Source: Cupriavidus cauae (GTDB lineage: Bacteria; Pseudomonadota; Gammaproteobacteria; Burkholderiales; Burkholderiaceae). From it: a DNA stretch of 64,000 bases. The DNA lies in NCBI RefSeq assembly GCF_008632125.1, contig NZ_VWRN01000005.1, positions 46,829 to 110,828 of the forward strand. The letters run 5' to 3'. A program made the position numbers and the translations under genes. Under the pieces are notes generated by a model, which was given only the letters and a program-made list of their open reading frames with translations, made no database searches and was not told where the DNA came from. Shown here one piece after another: positions 58,501 to 64,000 of this stretch; the stretch's first letter is position 1; every line of letters starts with the position of its first letter.

Positions 58501-58947
58501 ATGAAAGTCAGCGACATCCTGCAGATCAAGGGCAATACGCTCTATACCGTCAAGCCGGACACGTCACTGCTGGAGGCGGTCACCACGATGGCCGAGCGCG
58601 ACATCGGCTCGCTGGTGGTGATGGAGTACGGCGAGCTGGTCGGCATGCTGACCTTCCGCGAGATCATCCAGACGCTGGCCTCGAACAACGGCAATGTCGG
58701 CAACACGACGATCCGCCGCGTGATGGACGACGCGCCGCTGACCTGCACGCCCGAGACCGACGTCAACGAGGTCCGCCGCATGATGCTGGAGCGCCATGCC
58801 CGCTATATGCCGGTGCTCGACAGCCGCACGCTGATGGGCGTGATTTCGTTCTACGACGTGGCCAAGGCGGTGGTCGAGGAGCAGAGCTTCGAGAACCGCA
58901 TGCTGAAGGCCTATATCCGCGACTGGCCGGAAGAGAAGGCCAGCTGA
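58501..58947 (+). CDS. CBS-domain protein
   Basis: 148 residues: two CBS domains and little else (MKVSDILQIKG, AERDIGSLVVMEYGELVGM; VRRMMLERHARYMPVLDSRTL, MGVISFYDVAKAV). Such proteins bind AMP, ATP or S-adenosylmethionine and act as energy sensors; the partner is unknown. GGGGAGA is 7 bases before the ATG. A 297-base gap separates it from metZ on the other strand. Confidence 0.93.
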   Translation: MKVSDILQIKGNTLYTVKPDTSLLEAVTTMAERDIGSLVVMEYGELVGMLTFREIIQTLASNNGNVGNTTIRRVMDDAPLTCTPETDVNEVRRMMLERHARYMPVLDSRTLMGVISFYDVAKAVVEEQSFENRMLKAYIRDWPEEKAS

Positions 58948-59167
58948 GCCAGAGCCATCTCGCGGAGCGCGGGCGGACCGTGACGGTGCCGCCCGCCGGA
59001 TTCCAGCCGCCCCCGATTCCGATCCCCGCGCCCGCGGAGTCGATCGCGCTTGCCGCGCTGTCCCTTGCGCCGTCCCCGGCGCGGCCTTTCGCGCCGCCCT
59101 TCGCGCCCCTCTTCGCGCAGTCTGTCGTACCATTTCCCCGCGCCATTCCCGCACCCCAGCCAGTTCC

Positions 59168-61075
59168 ATGAGCCAATCGAGCCAGTCCCGCCTGCTGCGC
59201 GAGCGCCGCTTTGCGCCGTTCTTCTGGACCCAGTTCCTGGGCGCGATGAACGACAACGTGTTCAAGGTCGCGTTCACCTCGCTGGTGACCTACCAGACCG
59301 CGCGCTTCGAGGGCGTGGACGGCGCCAGCGCGGCCTTCCTGATCTCGGCGATCTTCATCGCGCCGTTCGTGCTGTTCTCGGCGACCAGCGGGCAGATTGC
59401 CGACAAGATCGAGAAGTCGCGGCTGATCCGCTTCGTCAAGTCGCTGGAGATCGCCATCATGCTGGTCGGACTGGCGGGCTTCGCGTTGTTTAGCGCGCCG
59501 CTGCTGTACCTGACCACCTTCCTGATGGGCCTGCATTCGACGCTGTTCGGCCCGGTCAAGTACGCCTATCTGCCGCAGCATCTGCAGGAGAGCGAGCTGG
59601 TCGGCGGCAACGGGCTGGTCGAGATGGGGACCTTCGTCGCGATCCTGCTCGGCACCGTGCTCGGCGGGGAGCTCGCGGCGGTGGGTGGGGCGGCGGCACG
59701 GCAAGGCATCCCCGCCACGCTCTATATCGGTGCGGCGTGCGTGGCGCTGGCCGTCGCCGGCCGTGTGGCCGCCTCGCGCGTGCCGCTGTCGCCCGCGCCC
59801 CAGCCGGACCTGCGGCTGAACTGGAATCCGGTCACCGAGACCTGGCGCAACCTGATGCTGGCGCGCGAGAGCCGCACGGTGTTCCTGAGCCTGCTGGGCA
59901 TCTCCTGGCTGTGGTTCCTCGGCGCGACCTTCCTGACCTCGTTCTTCGCCTTCGCCAAGACCGTGCTCGGCGGCGACCAGAGCGTGGTGACGCTGCTGCT
60001 GGCGGTGTTCTCGGTCGGCATCGGCGTCGGCTCGCTGCTGTGCGAGCGGCTGTCGGGCCGGCATGTGGAAGTCGGGCTGGTGCCGTTCGGCTCGATCGGC
60101 ATGACGGTGTTCGCGATCGACCTGTACTTCGCCAGCCGAGGCCAGGCGCCGGCCACGCTGAGCGGCGTCGCGGCCTTCATCGCCGAGCCCGCGCACTGGC
60201 GCGTGCTGGCCGACCTGTTCCTGCTGGCGATGTTCGGCGGCTTCTACAGCGTGCCGCTCTACGCGCTGATCCAGAGCCGCAGCGCGCCGACGCATCGCGC
60301 GCGCATCATCGCCGCCAACAACATCCTGAACAGCCTGTTCATGATCGCCTCGGCGCTGCTGGCGATGGCGATGACCGGCGCCGGCTACAGCATTCCCGAG
60401 CTGTTCCTGGCGGTGGGGCTGCTCAATGCGGTGGTGGCGATCTACATCTATTCGGTGGTGCCGGAATTCCTGCTGCGCTTCGTCGCCTGGATCCTGGTGC
60501 ATACGGTGTACCGGCTCAAGCGGATCCACGCCGACCGGATTCCCGCCGAGGGGCCGGCGGTGCTGGTCTGCAATCACGTCAGCTTCGCCGATGCGGTGGT
60601 GCTGATGGCGGCCAGCCCGCGGCCCGTGCGCTTCGTGATGGACCATCGCATCTTCCAGGTACCGCTGCTGTCCTGGTTCTTCCGGCAGGCGCGCGCGATT
60701 CCGATCGCGCCCGCGCACGAAGACCCGCAGACGCTGAAGCAGGCCTACGACGAGGTCGCGCGCGCGCTCGCCGGGGGCGAGCTGGTCTGCATCTTCCCGG
60801 AGGGCAAGATCACCGCCAGCGGCGACATCAATCCGTTCAAGCAGGGCGTGCAGCAGATCGTGCGGCGCACGCCGGTACCGGTGGTGCCGATGGCGCTGCG
60901 CGGCCTGTGGGGCAGCTTTTTCTCGCGCAAGGGCGGGGCGGCGATGACGCGGCCGTTCCGGCGCGGCATCCTCAGCCGGCTCGAACTGGTGGTCGGCGAG
61001 CCGATCGACCCGACGCAGGCCACGCCGGAAGGCCTGCAGCAGGTGGTGCAGGGCCTGCGCGGCGAATGGCGGTAG
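59168..61075 (+). CDS. MFS transporter fused to a PlsC acyltransferase (LplT-PlsC)
   Basis: 635 residues. Residues 1 to about 420 are an LplT-like transporter (WTQFLGAMNDNVFKVAF, GPVKYAYLPQHL) with about 12 membrane helices. The rest is a PlsC/AGPAT domain with NHVSFAD (the NHx4D motif) and FPEGKITASGD. It probably flips and reacylates lysophospholipids. It resembles E. coli LplT plus the acyltransferase half of Aas, without the AMP-binding acyl-ACP synthetase domain. No ribosome binding site is obvious. Confidence 0.93.
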   Translation: MSQSSQSRLLRERRFAPFFWTQFLGAMNDNVFKVAFTSLVTYQTARFEGVDGASAAFLISAIFIAPFVLFSATSGQIADKIEKSRLIRFVKSLEIAIMLVGLAGFALFSAPLLYLTTFLMGLHSTLFGPVKYAYLPQHLQESELVGGNGLVEMGTFVAILLGTVLGGELAAVGGAAARQGIPATLYIGAACVALAVAGRVAASRVPLSPAPQPDLRLNWNPVTETWRNLMLARESRTVFLSLLGISWLWFLGATFLTSFFAFAKTVLGGDQSVVTLLLAVFSVGIGVGSLLCERLSGRHVEVGLVPFGSIGMTVFAIDLYFASRGQAPATLSGVAAFIAEPAHWRVLADLFLLAMFGGFYSVPLYALIQSRSAPTHRARIIAANNILNSLFMIASALLAMAMTGAGYSIPELFLAVGLLNAVVAIYIYSVVPEFLLRFVAWILVHTVYRLKRIHADRIPAEGPAVLVCNHVSFADAVVLMAASPRPVRFVMDHRIFQVPLLSWFFRQARAIPIAPAHEDPQTLKQAYDEVARALAGGELVCIFPEGKITASGDINPFKQGVQQIVRRTPVPVVPMALRGLWGSFFSRKGGAAMTRPFRRGILSRLELVVGEPIDPTQATPEGLQQVVQGLRGEWR

Positions 61076-61110
61076 GCGGCGCGGCCTCACAAGCGGCGGG
61101 GTAGCGGAAA

Positions 61111-61134
61111 AGCGGGGCAGCGGGGCAGCGGGGC
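61111..61134. repeat. 8-bp tandem repeat AGCGGGGC, 3 copies
   Basis: Three perfect copies lie in the gap between the MFS-PlsC gene and aroC, preceded by looser AGCGG words. Confidence 0.8.
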
Positions 61135-61159
61135 GGCGCCGTGGCGCGACGCCAGGCCG

Positions 61160-61165
61160 TACAAT
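61160..61165 (+). promoter_or_regulatory. -10-like box TACAAT upstream of aroC
   Basis: TACAAT lies 34 bases before the aroC ATG. No convincing -35 hexamer is seen. Confidence 0.45.
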
Positions 61166-61199
61166 GTAGGCCTTTCCCAATTCCTGCGTGGTTTTCATC

Positions 61200-62312
61200 A
61201 TGTCCGGCAATACCCTCGGCCTGCTCTTCACAGTCACCACCTTCGGCGAGTCGCACGGACCCGCCATCGGCGCGGTGGTCGATGGCTGCCCGCCGGGCAT
61301 GAGCCTGTGCGAGGCCGATATCCAGGGCGACCTGGACCGCCGCAAGCCGGGCACGTCGCGCCACGTCACGCAGCGCAAGGAGCCGGACCAGGTCGAGATC
61401 CTGTCGGGCGTGTTCGAGGGCAAGACCACCGGCACGCCGATCTGCCTGCTGATCCGCAATACCGACCAGCGCAGCAAGGACTACGGCAATATCGTCGAAA
61501 CCTTCCGCCCCGGCCACGCCGATTACACCTACTGGCAGAAATACGGCATCCGCGACCATCGCGGCGGCGGCCGTTCGTCGGCCCGGCTGACCGCGCCGGT
61601 GGTGGCCGCCGCGGCGGTCGCGCGCAAATGGCTGCGCGAGCAGTACGGCACCGAGATCCGGGGCTATATGTCGCAGCTGGGCGAGATCCAGGTGCCGTTC
61701 ACCGACTGGGCCGAGGTGCCGCGCAATCCGTTCTTCGCCGCCGACGCCAATATCGTCCCCGAGCTGGAAACGTATATGGATGCGCTGCGCCGCGACGGCG
61801 ATTCCGTGGGCGCCCGCATCGAGGTGGTGGCCAGCGGCGTGCCGGTGGGCCTGGGCGAGCCGCTGTTCGACAAGCTCGACGCCGATATCGCGCACGCGAT
61901 GATGGGCATCAATGCGGTCAAGGGCGTCGAGATCGGCGCCGGCTTCGCCAGCGTGGCGCAGCGCGGCAGCGTCCATGGCGACGAGCTGACCGCGGCGGGT
62001 TTCCGCACCAACAATGCCGGCGGCGTGCTGGGCGGCATCTCGACGGGGCAGGACATCACCGTGTCGCTGGCGATCAAGCCGACCTCCAGCATCCGCACCC
62101 CGCGCGAATCGATCGACAAGGCCGGACAGGCCGCCACGGTCGAGACCTTCGGCCGCCACGACCCATGCGTGGGCATCCGTGCCACGCCGATCGCCGAGGC
62201 GATGCTGGCGCTGGTACTGATGGACCATGCGCTGCGTCATCGCGCGCAATGCGGCGACGTGCGAGTGGAGACGCCGCGCATTCCGGCGCAGGCGCCGAAG
62301 GGGCAGGGCTGA
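61200..62312 (+). CDS. aroC: Chorismate synthase
   Basis: 370 residues. [20 protein letters not shown] is the conserved start; [18 protein letters not shown] and [16 protein letters not shown] follow. It makes chorismate from EPSP with reduced FMN. The ATG at 61200 is chosen because a GTG at 61188 would add four non-conserved residues. Its 3' end and stop are repeated 55 bases downstream. Confidence 0.98.
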   Translation: MSGNTLGLLFTVTTFGESHGPAIGAVVDGCPPGMSLCEADIQGDLDRRKPGTSRHVTQRKEPDQVEILSGVFEGKTTGTPICLLIRNTDQRSKDYGNIVETFRPGHADYTYWQKYGIRDHRGGGRSSARLTAPVVAAAAVARKWLREQYGTEIRGYMSQLGEIQVPFTDWAEVPRNPFFAADANIVPELETYMDALRRDGDSVGARIEVVASGVPVGLGEPLFDKLDADIAHAMMGINAVKGVEIGAGFASVAQRGSVHGDELTAAGFRTNNAGGVLGGISTGQDITVSLAIKPTSSIRTPRESIDKAGQAATVETFGRHDPCVGIRATPIAEAMLALVLMDHALRHRAQCGDVRVETPRIPAQAPKGQG

Positions 62313-62410
62313 GCGGCAGGGTTTCCCCCGTCTCCCGCTGGGAGACAGTCCCAAGGCGCAGGGCTGAGCGGGAGGTTTTCTCCCTCTCCCGCTTGCGGGA
62401 GCGGGGAGCC
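62304..62410. repeat. 55-bp-period duplication across the aroC stop, with CCCTCTCCC-type hairpins
   Basis: CAGGGCTGAGCGG (62304-62316) recurs at 62359-62371; each copy is followed by a T-rich lead and a C-rich/G-rich hairpin (TCTCCCGCTGGGAGA and CTCCCGCTTGCGGGAG). The hairpins are relatives of the element at 8783-8816. The first copy holds the aroC stop codon. Confidence 0.8.
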
Positions 62411-62427
62411 GATATCTGGCGCGTCCG

Positions 62428-63528
62428 TTATTCCGCGATCGCCGCCACTGCCTCCCCGATCGCCAGCGACGCCGTGAGCCCCGGCGATTCGATCCCGAAC
62501 AGGTGCACCAGCCCCGGCACGCCATGCGTGGCCGGGCCGTCGATGCGGAAGTCCGCGGCCGGCTCGCCCGGGCCGCTGATCTTCGGGCGGATGCCGGCAT
62601 AGCCCGGCTGCAGTGCGCCGTCCGCCAGCGCCGGCCAATAGCGCCGCACCTCGTCATAGAAGCTGTCGGCATCGTGCGGATCGACCCCATATTCGATTTC
62701 GTCGATCCATCGCACATTCGGGCCGAAGCGAGCCTGGCCGCCCAGGTCCAGCGTCAGATGCACGCCCAGGCCGGCCGCCTCGGGCACCGGGTAGATCAGC
62801 CGCGAGAACGGCGCGCGGCCGGCCAGCGTGAAATAGCAGCCCTTGGCGTAGAACTGCGGCGGGATATGCGCCGCCGGCATGCCCTCGATCCGGCGCGCCA
62901 GCTCGGGCGCAGTCAGCCCCGCGGCATTGACGACGGTGCGCGCCAGCAGCGTGGTCGCGGTGTCGCCGCCGACTTCGACCACGATGCCGTCGGCAGTCAC
63001 CGCACCCGTCAGCACCGGCGAACATACCGCCAGCATCGCGCCGGCCTGCTCGGCATCGCCCAGCAGCGCCAGCATCAGCCCGTGGCTGTCGACGATGCCG
63101 GTCGACGGCGACAGCAGCGCGGCCTCGCATTGCAGATTCGGTTCCAGTTCCAGCGCCTCGTCGCGCGACAGCAGGCGCAGATCGTCGACGCCGTTGGCGG
63201 CCGCCTTCGCGCGAATGCCTTCGAGCGTGGCGACCTGCGCCGCGCTGGTGGCGACGATCAGCTTGCCGCAACGCTGATGGGCGATCTGGTGGCTCCGGCA
63301 ATAGTCGTACAGCATCGCCTTGCCCTGCACGCACAGCCGCGCCTTCAGCGAGCCGGCCGGGTAGTAGATGCCCGCGTGGATCACCTCGCTGTTGCGCGCG
63401 CTGGTGATCGTGCCGAAGGCGTTCTCCGCCTCCAGGATCACCACCTCGCGCCCTTGCCGGGCGAGCGCCCGTGCGACCGCCAGGCCCACCACGCCGGCGC
63501 CGATCACCACGCAATCCACTGATTCCAT
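62428..63528 (-). CDS. lhgO: FAD-dependent L-2-hydroxyglutarate oxidase-like protein
   Basis: 366 residues. The FAD-binding start [19 protein letters not shown] is followed by the LhgO-like [14 protein letters not shown], and a C-terminal [19 protein letters not shown]. LhgO oxidises L-2-hydroxyglutarate to 2-oxoglutarate using quinone. The family also includes other FAD-dependent dehydrogenases, so the substrate is not certain. The upstream GntR/FadR-type gene on the same strand, 106 bases away, fits an lhgR-lhgO pair. Confidence 0.88.
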   Translation of the reverse strand: MESVDCVVIGAGVVGLAVARALARQGREVVILEAENAFGTITSARNSEVIHAGIYYPAGSLKARLCVQGKAMLYDYCRSHQIAHQRCGKLIVATSAAQVATLEGIRAKAAANGVDDLRLLSRDEALELEPNLQCEAALLSPSTGIVDSHGLMLALLGDAEQAGAMLAVCSPVLTGAVTADGIVVEVGGDTATTLLARTVVNAAGLTAPELARRIEGMPAAHIPPQFYAKGCYFTLAGRAPFSRLIYPVPEAAGLGVHLTLDLGGQARFGPNVRWIDEIEYGVDPHDADSFYDEVRRYWPALADGALQPGYAGIRPKISGPGEPAADFRIDGPATHGVPGLVHLFGIESPGLTASLAIGEAVAAIAE

Positions 63529-63634
63529 GCCTTGCTTTCCTTGTTCTGCCTTGCGTTGCTTTGAGTTGCGTTGTCGAGACGGGCGGGTGCGGAACGGCGA
63601 CTGCCATCGCGCTCCGGCTCGCTCGTCTCGTCGA

Positions 63635-64000
63635 TCAATCCAGGTCGAGCCCCATGCGCGCCGCCGCGGCTTCCAGATGCCGGCGCGCGGCTTGCCGTGC
63701 CGCGCCGGCGTCGCCGGCCGCGATCGCCTCGGCCAGGGCGGTGTGTTCTTCCTCCGCCGCGCCGGGCCCGCCGCGATAGCGGGCAGCGTTTTCCCAGGCC
63801 AGCCGGCGGGCGGCGAGCAGCTGCTGGCCGACGAAATCGGTCAGCCCCGCCATGCAGGGGTTGTGCGCCGCCTGCGCGATGGCCTGGTGGAATGCCACGT
63901 CGGCCGCCGCCGCGCTGGACGGGTCGTCGCGCTGCGCGCGCATCGCGGCCAGCGCGCCGTGGATCGCGGCCAGATCGGCCTCGGTGCGGCGGCGCGCGGC
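63635..64000 (-). CDS. GntR/FadR-type transcriptional regulator, C-terminal fragment (FCD domain)
   Basis: At least 121 residues of C-terminus are visible; the frame is open to the right edge, so the DNA-binding N-terminus is outside the window. [52 protein letters not shown] is typical of the FCD ligand-binding domain (in pieces: the FHxAIAxAAHNP motif and the EHxALxxAIxxGD motif with metal-binding His). It probably controls lhgO. Confidence 0.85.
   Translation of the reverse strand, partial: AARRRTEADLAAIHGALAAMRAQRDDPSSAAAADVAFHQAIAQAAHNPCMAGLTDFVGQQLLAARRLAWENAARYRGGPGAAEEEHTALAEAIAAGDAGAARQAARRHLEAAAARMGLDLD

Overview
The window is about 64 kb of gene-dense, GC-rich (clearly above 60% GC) chromosome from a betaproteobacterium. 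The gene order pyrG-kdsA-eno-ftsB, the divergent suhB/trmJ-cysE block, cysS followed by accA-tilS-lysC, TACAAT-type -10 boxes and the protein sequences all point to the Burkholderiaceae, most likely Cupriavidus or a close relative (inference from remembered family sequences; no search was run). I see no insertion sequence, prophage, CRISPR array or replication origin. About 60 protein genes and one tRNA can be supported.

Layout. 1-3.3 kb: a circularly permuted ATP-grasp protein (cut by the window edge), an alpha-E protein, a transglutaminase-like protein and Anbu, the bacterial proteasome-like peptidase; this is the least understood and most interesting cassette here. 3.4-8.3 kb: pyrG, kdsA, a DUF1330 protein, eno and ftsB. 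8.3-14.6 kb: a lipoprotein, hslO with a gamma-carbonic anhydrase, a DUF455 ferritin-like protein, and a divergent acyl-CoA synthetase/hydrolase pair with a TetR-type operator between them. 14.6-25.7 kb: a ferredoxin-NADP reductase-like flavoprotein, PHP phosphoesterase, YciO/Sua5 protein, site-2 protease, trpS, methyltransferase, dapA, bamC, an MBL hydrolase, a small lipoprotein, the ribosomal protein oxygenase roxA and slyD. 25.7-36 kb: mutS coupled to a degenerate phosphoesterase-like protein, suhB, trmJ, cysE, and a minus-strand run of TPR protein-ppiA-ppiB-lpxH. 36-42.9 kb: cysS, a DNA glycosylase, accA, tilS, lysC, tRNA-Ser(GCU). 42.9-51.6 kb: an MscS channel, then a catabolic-looking set (acyl-CoA dehydrogenase, IclR regulator, AtuA in two pieces, Bug solute-binding protein), and an SBP56/methanethiol oxidase gene coupled to a membrane protein. 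51.7-64 kb: a GlcD-type FAD oxidoreductase, DUF2069, wrbA, YihY, alpha/beta hydrolase-metZ, a CBS protein, an MFS-PlsC fusion, aroC, and an lhgO-like oxidase behind a GntR/FadR-type regulator cut by the right edge.

Most genes are housekeeping (nucleotide, LPS precursor, amino acid, tRNA and repair functions). What stands out beyond the genes is short tandem repetition. At least fifteen spacers, gene tails or coding insertions carry private repeat units of 8-55 bp, including several that repeat the 3' end of a gene together with its stop codon (site-2 protease, bamC, the MBL hydrolase, aroC). Where the repeats fall inside genes (trmJ, the IclR gene, the methyltransferase, the small lipoprotein) the unit is a multiple of three.
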